A stretch of 64,000 nucleotides of DNA from UBA2834 sp963623365 (GCA_963623365.1 CAVFJY010000006.1:1-64000); one strand, 5' to 3'. Counted from the stretch's first letter, positions 40,036 to 49,949 are shown. Notes: generated from the sequence alone by a model not told the origin. A program made the numbers and translations.

Positions 40036-40962
40036 CTAAAAACTTAAAGTAAAACGCGTCAGACCTTTTTCCGATTGTGCTGCAATCTCCCAATTATTCC
40101 GCTCTGCTAGCGACTTTGCAATCGCTAAACCCAGCCCCGAACCTTGCGCCGTCTTATCTGTCTGATAAAACCGCTCAAACACCTGCTCTAGCTGATTGGA
40201 CGCAATTGTTTGTCCATCATTTTCCACGCTCAAACTCTTTGTTGTAATTTTTACAACAATACGAGTCTTTGAATATTTCACCGCATTGTCCAACAAAATG
40301 TCCAACATTTGTTCAAAATCCGCCGCCACTAATTTCAGCCGCAAAGATTTTGGTACCACGAGCTCCAATTTCTTTTCGCCTAGTCGCGCTTTAATTAGCT
40401 GCGTATGCTTTCGTACCAATTTTGCCGCATCTACTTCCTTCTTCTCCGCTGTCGCACTCCTACCGTCCGTTCGCGCCAACAGCAACAAATCGCTCACTAA
40501 TTTACTTGCACGGTCTAGCTCCATTTCCACATTGCTTGTCCACGGTTGCTCGTCCGTTCCCAGCGCCTCAAAATTTGCCTGCGCTGCCGCAATTGGCGTC
40601 TTTAACTCATGTGACGCATTCGCAATAAAATCTCTCTGTTTATCATAAGCCTCCCGCACAGGCGCGATCGATTTCTCCGCAAAATAATAGCTCACAATAA
40701 ACACTAATATCTCCGTTAATACCCCCACAATCACTAGCACCAGCGCCAATCTGCCCAAATGTTCATCCCGCGCCTGTTCCGCTCCGCGTATAAACACTCG
40801 TCGCATCTCAATCGAGGAATTAAATTCGCTCGGCACTACAAAAGCATTATTCGACTGCTCATACGCCGCTACGCCATACACTAACGAAAAAGCAAACACA
40901 ATAATTAGGCTCGACACGCCCATCGTTGTCAGAACAAATTTATTGCGCAGCTTCGAAAACAT
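40036..40962 (-). CDS. Sensor histidine kinase
   Basis: 308 residues. Two transmembrane helices (about 10-32 and 70-92) enclose an outer loop of only about 35 residues, so sensing is probably within the membrane or by a partner. There is no full HAMP domain. The H-box is ANASHELKTPIAAAQ, the N-box LLDNAVKYSKTRIVV, and the G-box GSGLGLAIAKSLAERN. Ordinary HPK1-type kinase; signal unknown. Starts 1 base after the response-regulator stop. Confidence 0.92.
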   Translation of the reverse strand: MFSKLRNKFVLTTMGVSSLIIVFAFSLVYGVAAYEQSNNAFVVPSEFNSSIEMRRVFIRGAEQARDEHLGRLALVLVIVGVLTEILVFIVSYYFAEKSIAPVREAYDKQRDFIANASHELKTPIAAAQANFEALGTDEQPWTSNVEMELDRASKLVSDLLLLARTDGRSATAEKKEVDAAKLVRKHTQLIKARLGEKKLELVVPKSLRLKLVAADFEQMLDILLDNAVKYSKTRIVVKITTKSLSVENDGQTIASNQLEQVFERFYQTDKTAQGSGLGLAIAKSLAERNNWEIAAQSEKGLTRFTLSF

Positions 40963-40963
40963 A

Positions 40964-41623
40964 CTAATCTTCTACTAATTTATACCCCAACCCGCGCACC
41001 GTCGCAATCCGCACCTGTGATTTCAATTTCTTTAACACCTTGCGCAGCCGCGACATATAAACCTCAATATAATTATCTTCGCCATAAGCATCGCCACCCC
41101 AAACTTTGCTCAGCAAATAATCTTTTTTCACCACTTTTTCCGGCGTACGCATTAATTCGCGGATAATATCCGCTTCCTTCGTCGTCAAGTCTATACCGTT
41201 TAACCGCTTTTCATCCAAATCATATTCCAAATCTTTGAAAGTCATCTTCCGGTCCTGCATTTTCGCTGGCCGCCGCGACACTGCATTAATTCGTGCCACT
41301 AGCTCCGCCGTCTTAAATGGTTTCGCCAAATAATCATCCGCACCCATGTCCAGCCCCCGCACTTTGTCTTCCACTTCCGCCAGTGCCGACAAAATAATCA
41401 CTGGTGTATAATTTTTGCGTTCACGCATTCGACAGAGAATATCCGTACCCGTTACCTTTGGTAGCATTACGTCCAGCACAATACAATCATAAATATTATC
41501 TAGCGCCGCATTCAACCCGTCTTCCCCATCAAAAGCCAAGTCCACACTATAGCCTTGCTTCTCCAAATTATGCTTCACCGCCTCTGCTAGAAACTTTTCA
41601 TCTTCCACATACAAAACGCGCAT
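40964..41623 (-). CDS. OmpR/PhoB-family response regulator
   Basis: 219 residues from the ATG with AAGGAG 8 nt upstream. The receiver has the acidic pair in YVEDE, phospho-acceptor Asp in CIVLDVMLP and Lys in DDYLAKPF. The winged-helix DNA-binding domain (about 125-219) ends in YMSRLRKVLKKL and VRGLGYKLV. Pairs with the kinase just downstream; targets unknown. Confidence 0.94.
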   Translation of the reverse strand: MRVLYVEDEKFLAEAVKHNLEKQGYSVDLAFDGEDGLNAALDNIYDCIVLDVMLPKVTGTDILCRMRERKNYTPVIILSALAEVEDKVRGLDMGADDYLAKPFKTAELVARINAVSRRPAKMQDRKMTFKDLEYDLDEKRLNGIDLTTKEADIIRELMRTPEKVVKKDYLLSKVWGGDAYGEDNYIEVYMSRLRKVLKKLKSQVRIATVRGLGYKLVED

Positions 41624-41713
41624 ACTCAATTCTCCTTATTGCTATACTATCAGTCTATGAGCAGAAACTGAAAAAAGCTTAAAAAACTTAAAATTATTCT
41701 CCGCCTGTAACTT

Positions 41714-41742
41714 TTGCAAAAAACCACGAAAAATTATATAAT
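41714..41742 (+). promoter_or_regulatory. Promoter of queA, nearly leaderless
   Basis: TTGCAA (41714-41719), 17-nt spacer, TATAAT (41737-41742), then 8 nt to the ATG at 41751. Confidence 0.7.
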
Positions 41743-41750
41743 ATACAAAC

Positions 41751-42773
41751 ATGTTAGTTTCTGATTTTAATTACGACCTACCCGAAGAATGCATCGCTAA
41801 ACGTCCACCCAAAGTTCGCGGCAGTACTAAGTTACTCGTCCTAAATCGCCACACTGGCGCAATTACCGATTCACATTATGCTAATCTCGCCGATTTTCTC
41901 ACGGCTGGCGATCTCATCATCCTCAACGACACTCGCGTCATGCGCTCGCGCATCTTCACTCAACTGCCCGATGGCCGCCCACGTGAACTTGTTGTGCTCG
42001 AGAAACATGCCGGCGAAATCGACCATGTCATGTATCGCGGCAAGCTCCATGTTGGTGACCAACTCACTGTCCAAAATCTCGCCAACCATTCTACTACTAC
42101 TGACATTATTACTATCAAGGAAATTCTCGGCAATGGCACCGCCACCGTTACTACCAGTCGCGACCTCACCGCTATTGTTGCCGATTACGGCAATGTGCCT
42201 TTGCCACCTTATCTCCATCGCGACGCCGACGCCGACGATCTTAAGCGTTATCAAACCGTCTGGGCTAAAGCACTCGGTTCCGCCGCCGCTCCCACCGCCA
42301 GTCTCAATATGACCAAGTCACTCATCGCCAAGCTCCAAACTAAAGGCGTCCAAATCAATTATCTTACTCTCCACGTTGGTCTCGGCACTTTTCTCCCTAT
42401 CCGTAGCGATAATGTCGAAGACCACCACATGCATTCCGAATGGTTTCATATTCCGTCTGAGACTATCGCCGCCATTCAGACCACCAAAGCCGCCGGCCAT
42501 CGCGTCATCGCCGTCGGCACTACCGTTACTCGTACGCTTGAATATTGGGCCAAAACTGGCAAAACTCAAGGTGAAGACGATATTTTCATCTATCCAGGTT
42601 TTAATTTTCAAGTCATCGATGGCCTTGTCACCAATTTTCATGCGCCCAAATCCACTGTCCTTATGCTTACTACCGCTTTTGCTGGCTGGGACAAACTCAA
42701 ACCGGCTTACGATCATGCCATTCAGAGCGACTATCATCTCTTAAGTTACGGGGATTCCATGTTCATATGCTAG
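41751..42773 (+). CDS. queA: S-adenosylmethionine:tRNA ribosyltransferase-isomerase
   Basis: 340 residues. Converts preQ1-tRNA to epoxyqueuosine-tRNA using SAM. Begins VSDFNYDLPEECIAKRP, the typical QueA N-terminus, and contains LILNDTRVMRSR and the LHVGLGTFLPI and FHAPKST motifs. It overlaps tgt by 7 bp; the pair gives two consecutive steps of queuosine modification of GUN anticodons (tRNA-His and tRNA-Asp, both in this window). Confidence 0.95.
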   Translation: MLVSDFNYDLPEECIAKRPPKVRGSTKLLVLNRHTGAITDSHYANLADFLTAGDLIILNDTRVMRSRIFTQLPDGRPRELVVLEKHAGEIDHVMYRGKLHVGDQLTVQNLANHSTTTDIITIKEILGNGTATVTTSRDLTAIVADYGNVPLPPYLHRDADADDLKRYQTVWAKALGSAAAPTASLNMTKSLIAKLQTKGVQINYLTLHVGLGTFLPIRSDNVEDHHMHSEWFHIPSETIAAIQTTKAAGHRVIAVGTTVTRTLEYWAKTGKTQGEDDIFIYPGFNFQVIDGLVTNFHAPKSTVLMLTTAFAGWDKLKPAYDHAIQSDYHLLSYGDSMFIC

Positions 42774-43903
42774 ACTCCGCACTCAAATTCGACATCGAAA
42801 AACAAACTGGTCTCATGCGCGCCGGCGTCATTCACACGCCTCATGGTGATATTAAAACTCCAGCCTTCATCGGTGCCGCCACTCGCGCTGCCGTTAAAGC
42901 CGTCACGCATCAGCAAATGCGCGAACTTGGCAGTCAAGGTATTCTTGCCAACACTTATCACCTCATTCTCGCTCCAGGACCTGAACTAATCGAGCGCGCC
43001 GGCGGCCTCGCCGAATTTACTTCCTGGCACGGTCCCACTTTTACCGATTCTGGCGGCTTTCAAATGCTTTCCCTTACCGATGCCAAAATTGACCACGACG
43101 GCGTCACCTTCAAGTCCCATTACAACGGCGACCAAATTCGCATGAATCCTGAGATTTCCATGCAGGCGCAATGGCAAATTGGCGCCGATATCCACATGGC
43201 CTTCGACCAAGCCATCGATTCTACCGACAAAACTCTCGTCGCTGCCGCCATGCAGCGCACTCATACTTGGTTACCTCGCAACATTGCCGAGCATCAACGC
43301 CTCGCCGCCGCCGCCAAAGCAGCTGACCGTCCGCCGCAATTTCTCTATGCCGTCGTTCAAGGCGGCCTCTTTCCCGACCTGCGTCGCACTTCCGCCAAAT
43401 TAATGGCTCAGCAGCCCGTCGATGGTTATGGCATTGGCTCGCTCTATACCACTAAGACTCCCGAAACTGCCGACATTATTAAATTAACTAACGAAATTCT
43501 CCCCAACCATAAACCTCGCCACTTACTCGGCATGGGCTCTGAACCGCGCGACCTCTTCATTGGCGCACAATATGGCTGTGATACTTTTGACTGCGTCGCC
43601 CCTACTCGCCAAGCTCGTAACGGTGCTCTCTACACCCCCCATGGTCGCATCAATATCAAAAACGCCAAATACCGCGAACATTTTGCGCCGCTCGATCCCG
43701 ACTGCGATTGCTATCTTTGCCAAAATTTTACCGCTGCCTACCTTCATCATCTCTACAAAGTTGACGAATTAACTGGCAAAACTCTCGCCAGCATCCACAA
43801 CGAGCGCTTCGTCGTTCGCCTTTGTGACCGCATTCGCACCGCCATCCTCGACGATACTTTCACCGATTACATGCATTCTTTCCTCGCCGCCTACTATCAT
43901 TAA
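42767..43903 (+). CDS. tgt: tRNA-guanine transglycosylase
   Basis: 378 residues. Exchanges G34 for preQ1. Catalytic Asp elements are in FTDSGGFQM and the zinc site C-x-C-x2-C...H in DCDCYLCQNFTAAYLHHL. A substrate-recognition stretch GGLFPDLRRTSAKL is also typical. It starts 7 bp inside queA, and its stop is followed at once by the next promoter. Confidence 0.95.
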   Translation: MLDSALKFDIEKQTGLMRAGVIHTPHGDIKTPAFIGAATRAAVKAVTHQQMRELGSQGILANTYHLILAPGPELIERAGGLAEFTSWHGPTFTDSGGFQMLSLTDAKIDHDGVTFKSHYNGDQIRMNPEISMQAQWQIGADIHMAFDQAIDSTDKTLVAAAMQRTHTWLPRNIAEHQRLAAAAKAADRPPQFLYAVVQGGLFPDLRRTSAKLMAQQPVDGYGIGSLYTTKTPETADIIKLTNEILPNHKPRHLLGMGSEPRDLFIGAQYGCDTFDCVAPTRQARNGALYTPHGRINIKNAKYREHFAPLDPDCDCYLCQNFTAAYLHHLYKVDELTGKTLASIHNERFVVRLCDRIRTAILDDTFTDYMHSFLAAYYH

Positions 43904-43911
43904 TTTTTTGT

Positions 43912-43917
43912 TATAAT
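43912..43917 (+). promoter_or_regulatory. -10 box, leaderless start
   Basis: TATAAT ending exactly 6 nt before the ATG at 43924. Confidence 0.7.
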
Positions 43918-43923
43918 TAATCT

Positions 43924-45075
43924 ATGAGCATGACTACCAAAGTTCAAATCGATACCAAAACTTTTATCCGTTTTTGGCTAGTCATTATTGGCTTCGTCGT
44001 TGCCGGTTTTCTTCTTTACAAAGCCAGCTTCGGCCTTTCCATTATTTTTGCCGCTCTCTTCTTTACTCTCGCAATCTCACCGCTCATCAAAAAAATCGCT
44101 AATATTTTCCCAACCAAGAGTCGCATTTTTTCCATCGCCATCGCCTATATTCTCGTCGTCGGCTTTATTGTCGCCTTTGCCGCTATCGTCGTCCCAACTA
44201 TCGCCAACGAATCCGTTCGTTTCTTTAGCAACCTCCCCGCTCTAGTCGACGACGCCACTGGCAACATTGGCCTCATTAATCAAATCGGTAACAGTCTTGG
44301 CATCGCCAATCTCCAAGACCAAATCAACCAAGTTGTCCAAAAATTCTCCACCGAAATGGTCGGCGATTTCGGCAACATTATTAGCACCTCCATCGGTACC
44401 ATTGGCAGTTTCTTTGCCGTCCTTATCCTCGCTCTTGTACTCGCTTTCTTCATGCTCACTGAAGGTCCTGCCCTCACCCAAAAATTTTGGAAATATCTTT
44501 CCAAAAATCACAACACCAAACGCGTCCAACGTGTTGTCGACCGTCTCGCCAACACCGTCTCCACTTATGTTTCTAGCTCCGTAACTGTTGCGCTCTTCAA
44601 TGCCGCCGCTACCGCCATTGCCGTCTTCATCATTTGCCTCTGTTTCAATATTTCGCCAGGCCTCGCTTTTCCTTTTGGTCTCATTACCGGCGTCTTCTGC
44701 TTGATTCCGATGTTCGGTAGTTTCATCGGAGGTGCCATCGTCGCACTTTTGCTCGGTTTTAATGCATTTGGCGCCGGCATTACCTTCCTCATCTACACCA
44801 TTGTTTATCTCCAAATTGAATCCAACATTATCTCGCCCAAAATCCAAGGCAAAGGCATGCAGCTCCCTGCTCTCGTTATTCTTTCCGCCGTCACTATCGG
44901 CGTCTATACTTTCGGTCTAGCTGGCGCCATTATTTCCATTCCAATCGCCGGCTGCATCAAAGTCCTTATCGAAGAATATGGTACCGATCTCATCGATGAC
45001 GGCAAAATCAATGGCAGCAATCTCAAAACTCCTGCCAAAAAATCCGACGACAAACACCTTCTCGTCGAAAAATAA
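43924..45075 (+). CDS. AI-2E family transporter (PerM/UPF0118)
   Basis: 383 residues with about eight transmembrane helices, in two groups split by a long soluble segment (about 95-165). The family hallmark region GLITGVFCLIPMFGSFIGGAIVALLLGF and the YLQIESNIISPKIQGK stretch are present. Members export small molecules or ions (autoinducer-2, Na+/H+ in some). Substrate unknown here. Leaderless start. Confidence 0.88.
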   Translation: MSMTTKVQIDTKTFIRFWLVIIGFVVAGFLLYKASFGLSIIFAALFFTLAISPLIKKIANIFPTKSRIFSIAIAYILVVGFIVAFAAIVVPTIANESVRFFSNLPALVDDATGNIGLINQIGNSLGIANLQDQINQVVQKFSTEMVGDFGNIISTSIGTIGSFFAVLILALVLAFFMLTEGPALTQKFWKYLSKNHNTKRVQRVVDRLANTVSTYVSSSVTVALFNAAATAIAVFIICLCFNISPGLAFPFGLITGVFCLIPMFGSFIGGAIVALLLGFNAFGAGITFLIYTIVYLQIESNIISPKIQGKGMQLPALVILSAVTIGVYTFGLAGAIISIPIAGCIKVLIEEYGTDLIDDGKINGSNLKTPAKKSDDKHLLVEK

Positions 45076-45109
45076 ATCCCAAAAAATCTCAACAAAATTC
45101 GACCAAATT

Positions 45110-45140
45110 CAAAAAAATTCCCATTTTCAAAAATGGGAAT
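45110..45140 (-). terminator. Terminator of cysS
   Basis: Stem ATTCCCATTTT/AAAATGGGAAT, then TTTTTT on the minus strand, just after the cysS stop. Possibly also stops the convergent transporter gene. Confidence 0.82.
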
Positions 45141-45145
45141 CATTC

Positions 45146-46507
45146 TCATTTTGTAAATTGCCAATTTGTACCGTCCGCACTATCCAATAATGTAATCCCC
45201 GTCGCCGCAATTTCTTCGCGCAACTCATCCGCCCGCGCATAATTCTTCGTCTGCTTTGCTGCCACTCGTTCCGCAATCTTTTCCTTCAACTCATCCGCAA
45301 CGTCCGGCGTCGTCTCCTCTAATTTCAACCCTAATGCCTCATCCAAAAATTGCACAAACTCTGTATCCGGCACCGCGCCGCTATTTATTGCCTTATCTAG
45401 CTCACTCAGCGCCCCCGCCGAATTCAAATTATTATTTAGCTGCACTAGCATTGCTTCCCGCGTCGCTTTCATATCTGTCGCCGTCTTTTGCCATCTTAAC
45501 GCCGCAAAATTTCGATAATTCAGTCGCCGTTGCTTCGCCGCCGCCAGGTCCTCAAACGCAAAATTTCGTTCACTTTGAAAATGCCCTTGCAACACCCACA
45601 TCCGATAATCTAAATGATTAAAGCCCCGCTCCACCAAATCCTCGAACATATATACATTACCCAACGATTTCGAAATCTTCTGCCCCTCAATTGTAATAAA
45701 ATTATTGTGCAACCAGAAATTCGCCATCTTTTTGCCAAAAGCCCCCTCCGACTGTGCAATTTCATTCGTATGATGCACCGGGATATGGTCAATTCCCCCA
45801 CAATGAATATCTATCGTCTCACCCAACTTCTCATGAATAATGGTCGAACATTCCAAATGCCAACCAGGATAACCTATCCGTCCCCTAAATTCCCATTGCA
45901 TGGCATGGTCTTCGCCATCACGTATCCATTTCCATACCGCAAAATCCGACGGATTGTGCTTTTCATTGCTAAATTCCACCCGCGCCCCCGCTCGCAAATG
46001 TTCCAAATCTAGTCGTGCGAATTTCGCATAATCCGCAAATTTCGCCGTATCAAAATACAATCCATCCGTCGTATCGTACAAAAAACCTTTTTTATCTAAT
46101 TCCTCAACTAACGCAATATCTTCTTTGATAAAATCCGTTGCGCGGCAAATTCCCGCCGGTTCCAACATATTCAGCGCACGAAAATTTCGCAAAAAATCCG
46201 CCATATACATTTCCGCAACCTCCCACACCGTCTTGCCGTCGCGCTTCGCGCCTTTTTCCATCTTGTCTTCGCCATCATCCGCATCCGACGCCAAATGCCC
46301 CACATCCGTAATATTCAACACGCGCTCTACCTTCCAGCCATTCAACTGCAAAGTTCGCATCAACAAGTCCCAATAAATATAACTTGTAAAATTCCCAATA
46401 TGCGCAAAACTATATACCGTCGGCCCACACGTATAAATCTTTACCCGCTCCGAATCAATCGGCTTAAATTCTTCCACTTTGCGCGTTAGGGTATTATACA
46501 ATTTCAT
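45146..46507 (-). CDS. cysS: Cysteinyl-tRNA synthetase
   Basis: 453 residues, class I. The zinc-binding Cys is in YTCGPTVY with the HIGH motif as AHIGNF. The remaining zinc ligands are in WHLECSTI and GGIDHIPVHHTNEIAQSE, and the KMSKS motif is KISKSLGN. The C-terminal anticodon-binding region is normal. TATACT (46520-46515) ends 7 nt before the ATG. Confidence 0.95.
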   Translation of the reverse strand: MKLYNTLTRKVEEFKPIDSERVKIYTCGPTVYSFAHIGNFTSYIYWDLLMRTLQLNGWKVERVLNITDVGHLASDADDGEDKMEKGAKRDGKTVWEVAEMYMADFLRNFRALNMLEPAGICRATDFIKEDIALVEELDKKGFLYDTTDGLYFDTAKFADYAKFARLDLEHLRAGARVEFSNEKHNPSDFAVWKWIRDGEDHAMQWEFRGRIGYPGWHLECSTIIHEKLGETIDIHCGGIDHIPVHHTNEIAQSEGAFGKKMANFWLHNNFITIEGQKISKSLGNVYMFEDLVERGFNHLDYRMWVLQGHFQSERNFAFEDLAAAKQRRLNYRNFAALRWQKTATDMKATREAMLVQLNNNLNSAGALSELDKAINSGAVPDTEFVQFLDEALGLKLEETTPDVADELKEKIAERVAAKQTKNYARADELREEIAATGITLLDSADGTNWQFTK

Positions 46508-46514
46508 ACCCTTA

Positions 46515-46520
46515 AGTATA
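46515..46520 (-). promoter_or_regulatory. -10 box, leaderless start of cysS
   Basis: TATACT on the minus strand, 7 nt before the ATG at 46507, located within 25 bases of the previous gene's stop. Confidence 0.6.
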
Positions 46521-46531
46521 TCATCGATTGA

Positions 46532-47980
46532 TTATTTCTTCGCCGTCAGCCCGTCCAAACCTAATTTGCGCATTTTTTCCACGATTTTATTATTTCGCGC
46601 CAATACGCCCGTCACGCGCCGTCCATTTTCATTCTCAATCCGTGAATTTCGCAGACCTTTTCGATTCTCAATCAAATTATCTGTTTTCTTTAGATTTTTT
46701 ACGTCTGATCGCGTTTCCGCTTCGTGCTTATGCCGTTTATCCAAATTTCGATACTTCGTCAACTTCAGCCAGTAAAAGATAAATCCAGGCGTAAAACCCG
46801 CCAAACCCAGCAATGCCACCTTCATGCCGTCGTCCGAATCCGCCGACGACATCCAGAACTCCAACCATTTCGTCCCCAGAAAAATCCCTATTACTTCCAC
46901 AATCGCAGAAACAAATAACAGTCGCGCCTTATTAATCGGCACACTCCCCATCGTTTCGCCCGTTCGTGCATTCACCGCCACATAATGTAACATTTTTTTA
47001 TCCATCTGATAATAACTATACAGCCAAACCGGCAGATAGGCCGCCTTCCACCTCGCGCCACCTATCTTCACTTTCTCACTTCGCCAACTTACGCCGCGAT
47101 TATAAAACGTCATACTTTCATTTGCGCGATAGCGCGCCAAATCTTCCACCTGCAAACGCACCAGCGGCTTCAATGCATCAATATTCGTATCGCGTTTTTC
47201 GCTCGTAAATCCGCGCAAATATGCCGGATTCCACCCCACACATTGATCCGTGTCATACGGCAAAATCGCATTAATCACATTATTAGTATTTTTTGCTAAA
47301 TCTTGATTCAACTTATCCGCCGATGCTTCCACCGTCAAATCATCCACCAACAAATCAAACTCCCGCGCCACCATATATGCATCTGCATCATAACGCGTCT
47401 CACGATCATCTCCCGAACCGACCGTATATTGTCGCACTAAATGCTCCGCCTCCCCCGTCATATTCGCATGCGCATTAATATCCACAATTACATATGGCAA
47501 ATACACGCCCAGCACATTATCCGTCTTAAATTCCTTTCGAAATTTCGGATGCGCAAAGAATTGCCGTTTTGCCACAAATTGGTTAATTTTTACATTCGCT
47601 TCCCATTTTTCCAATTTAAATGGCAGCACCAAATCTGGCACTGCCCCATTCGGAATCTTTTCATTAATCGACAAAACATGTCGACACCAGTGACAGCGTG
47701 CGCTCGTCACTTCGTCCGCATTCATCACTACTTCCGCACCACAAGCTGGACATTTTAGCGTTAGAATCACTTTCTCGTCGGGAATAATATTCGTCGCCCC
47801 CTCACCCACGAATTCTCCTTTCAGATTTTCAATTCCCCCATACGCATTTTCCTTCTGCTCATCAAATAATGACCGACAAAAACCACATTTTAATTTTCCG
47901 CTACTCACATCCAGTGCCACGTCCGTCGCGCCGCATTTCGGACATCGGTTTAAACCATTTTTGTCGTTTTTGACCGCCAT
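46532..47980 (-). CDS. TFIIB-type zinc-ribbon membrane protein
   Basis: About 482 residues from the ATG at 47980 with GGAG 5 nt upstream. Two N-terminal zinc ribbons: RCPKCG...KCGFC and KCPACG...CHWC. A long soluble domain is followed by two transmembrane helices (about 350-375 and 385-402) and a basic C-terminal tail. Proteins of this kind commonly sit beside SPFH/YdjI-like genes, as here. Function unknown; probably a membrane-remodelling or stress module. Confidence 0.8.
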   Translation of the reverse strand: MAVKNDKNGLNRCPKCGATDVALDVSSGKLKCGFCRSLFDEQKENAYGGIENLKGEFVGEGATNIIPDEKVILTLKCPACGAEVVMNADEVTSARCHWCRHVLSINEKIPNGAVPDLVLPFKLEKWEANVKINQFVAKRQFFAHPKFRKEFKTDNVLGVYLPYVIVDINAHANMTGEAEHLVRQYTVGSGDDRETRYDADAYMVAREFDLLVDDLTVEASADKLNQDLAKNTNNVINAILPYDTDQCVGWNPAYLRGFTSEKRDTNIDALKPLVRLQVEDLARYRANESMTFYNRGVSWRSEKVKIGGARWKAAYLPVWLYSYYQMDKKMLHYVAVNARTGETMGSVPINKARLLFVSAIVEVIGIFLGTKWLEFWMSSADSDDGMKVALLGLAGFTPGFIFYWLKLTKYRNLDKRHKHEAETRSDVKNLKKTDNLIENRKGLRNSRIENENGRRVTGVLARNNKIVEKMRKLGLDGLTAKK

Positions 47981-48011
47981 CATTTCTCCATTTCTTTTTG
48001 CGCGCATTTTG

Positions 48012-48041
48012 CTACTGGGTCTTAGTTAAAAGACCCAGTAG
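48012..48041. other. 12-bp perfect hairpin between SPFH and zinc-ribbon genes
   Basis: CTACTGGGTCTT pairs with AAGACCCAGTAG, loop of 6. No T-tract follows on the minus strand, so it may be a partial terminator or an mRNA-processing/stability element between co-transcribed genes. Confidence 0.6.
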
Positions 48042-48058
48042 TTTCTTGCAATTTTTCT

Positions 48059-49246
48059 TTAAGCCGCCGGAGTTTCCGGATTCGTTGGCGAGTCCGCATC
48101 CGTTGCATCCGTCGCCGACGCTGCTGGGGCTGTCGGTTCCGCCGTTGGCGTTGCTGGCGCTGGCGCTGCCACCTGCGCTGTTTGTTGCTGCGCCGTCACC
48201 GGATTCACGCCCATCGGTTGCGCAACTCCCGACATGCCACCCATCATGCCAACGCCCATGCCCATCCCCATCATGTTCGTTGCACCGCCATTATTGCCGG
48301 CTGCATTGAAACCTTCTGCAATTTGCGTTTGTGCATATGCTGCCCCCACGCCACCTTGCATGAGATTACCAGTATTGAACTTATTAATCAGCTCAACCGA
48401 CTGCTCATCCCAGTCAAGGCCCATCGGTTGTACATTCACAATCTGCAAGCCGTATTTCGTTGCCCACTGGTAATTCGCCTCGACTGCCTCATTCATATTC
48501 TTCGCAAATTCAACCGTGCCGCCTTGAATATCGTCAATCGATTTGCCACCCTTTGTAAATGCCGACAGAGCTGCCGCGAGCGACCCCACAAAGCCCGCGA
48601 ATAGTGAATCTTCTACGCCCTTTGTATCACCTTCGCCGCCTAGCTCGAAAGTACCGCGGCCTTGGCCAGATGTAATATCTACTGGCACCAAATTCTTGAA
48701 CAACAAAATTGGATCAACAACCTTAATTGTATACGTACCATTGCTCGTTACTGCCAACATCGTGTTCGCATAATTGGCATCTTTATAGCGAATCGGGTTT
48801 TGCGTACCATAGCGCAAGCCCGCCACATCCTTCAGATTTACATAAAATGCATATTGCTGATTGCCAGGCTGACCACCAAATTTAAATTGGTTCCAGCTCT
48901 GCCCAAAGGTTGACGCAAAGAAACCATCACCACTAAACATGCTCTTCGCTTCAGGTACATTCTCCGAAGTATATGTATAGCCACCAGGTTCCGAAATTAC
49001 CGCCGTAATTGCGCCATTCTCGACCGTAATCAAACAAGTACCTTCCGGCACTAAGAATTTGCTACCATTCGTAATCACGCCGACATTTTCTTCGCCGTCA
49101 TTATTTTCACTCCCCTTCGATTTCACTGCCGTCGCTCGTGCTAGCAACACATGATCGCGCATCGTAGCTGGTGGCGCCATGTATTCTAGCCATTGGTTCG
49201 CAAAGCTACCACCTAGCGCTCCGGCAAAAGCTTTAATAAAGCCCAT
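48059..49246 (-). CDS. SPFH/Band-7 domain protein (YdjI-like)
   Basis: 395 residues. The SPFH-like domain (about 20-270) is of the virion-core/YdjI type, including an N-terminal GSKFLVPEGTCLITVENGAI strand pattern. A Gly/Met-rich segment (GMGMGVGMMGG) and an Ala/Pro/Thr-rich tail follow. No transmembrane helix; such proteins assemble at the membrane. AAGGAGG is upstream of the ATG. Forms a unit with the zinc-ribbon gene. Confidence 0.82.
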   Translation of the reverse strand: MGFIKAFAGALGGSFANQWLEYMAPPATMRDHVLLARATAVKSKGSENNDGEENVGVITNGSKFLVPEGTCLITVENGAITAVISEPGGYTYTSENVPEAKSMFSGDGFFASTFGQSWNQFKFGGQPGNQQYAFYVNLKDVAGLRYGTQNPIRYKDANYANTMLAVTSNGTYTIKVVDPILLFKNLVPVDITSGQGRGTFELGGEGDTKGVEDSLFAGFVGSLAAALSAFTKGGKSIDDIQGGTVEFAKNMNEAVEANYQWATKYGLQIVNVQPMGLDWDEQSVELINKFNTGNLMQGGVGAAYAQTQIAEGFNAAGNNGGATNMMGMGMGVGMMGGMSGVAQPMGVNPVTAQQQTAQVAAPAPATPTAEPTAPAASATDATDADSPTNPETPAA

Positions 49247-49307
49247 AAAATCCTCCTTACTTTTCTTTTATAATAACATAAGCCAAAAACGCTTAAAAAA
49301 TTTATTC

Positions 49308-49340
49308 ATCAAAAATCCGCAGCCTACTCACTGCGGATTT
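49308..49340 (-). terminator. Terminator of ppa
   Basis: 10-bp AAATCCGCAG/CTGCGGATTT stem followed by TTGATG; T-tract short. Confidence 0.8.
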
Positions 49341-49363
49341 CGCACCCCCAAAAGACACTAATT

Positions 49364-49885
49364 CTAGTAGCGCTTGATAGCTGCTTCAATCACTTTTTGC
49401 GCTTCTTCTAGACCAAAGAAACCTTTCACTTGCGTCGTCCCGGGCTTCTTCAAATCTTTGTAATGGTTGAAATGAAATTCCAATTGTTCAATCGTTCGCT
49501 TTGGTACGTCTTCCAAAGTCTTAATCGCATCGCCATTATTTCGGTCGTCATCTACTACCGCAATAATCTTATCGTCAACTTCACCATCGTCCACGAACTT
49601 CATCACACCCAAGATTCGCGCTTTCACATAGATACCGGTCGTCAATGGCTGGTCCGTCAAAATTAATACATCCAGCTCATCTCCATCTTCGTCCAAGGTT
49701 TGCGGAATAAAACCATAGTTGCAAGGCTTCGCAAATGCCATTGGCTCAATTCTGTCCAACATAAAGCAAGCACGCTTGCGGTCCCATTCAATTTTATGAT
49801 TACTTCCTGCTGGAATTTCAATCACCACATTCAATTCACCATTTTTGTAATCACCAGGTTCCAATACTTGATTAAAATCTGCCAT
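49364..49885 (-). CDS. ppa: Inorganic pyrophosphatase (family I)
   Basis: 173 residues. Hydrolyses PPi from biosynthesis. Visible: EIPAGSNHKIEWD, NYGFIPQTLDEDGDELDVLIL (metal-binding Asp triad), and DDKIIAV. AAAGGAGTG precedes the ATG. Divergent from gapA; the 112-bp space holds both promoters and a GCCC/GGGC hairpin in the ppa leader. Confidence 0.95.
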   Translation of the reverse strand: MADFNQVLEPGDYKNGELNVVIEIPAGSNHKIEWDRKRACFMLDRIEPMAFAKPCNYGFIPQTLDEDGDELDVLILTDQPLTTGIYVKARILGVMKFVDDGEVDDKIIAVVDDDRNNGDAIKTLEDVPKRTIEQLEFHFNHYKDLKKPGTTQVKGFFGLEEAQKVIEAAIKRY

Positions 49886-49949
49886 TTCACTCCTTTCGAT
49901 TCAGCTGCCCAAATCGGGCCTTTTCACTATCATAACACAACCCATATGC

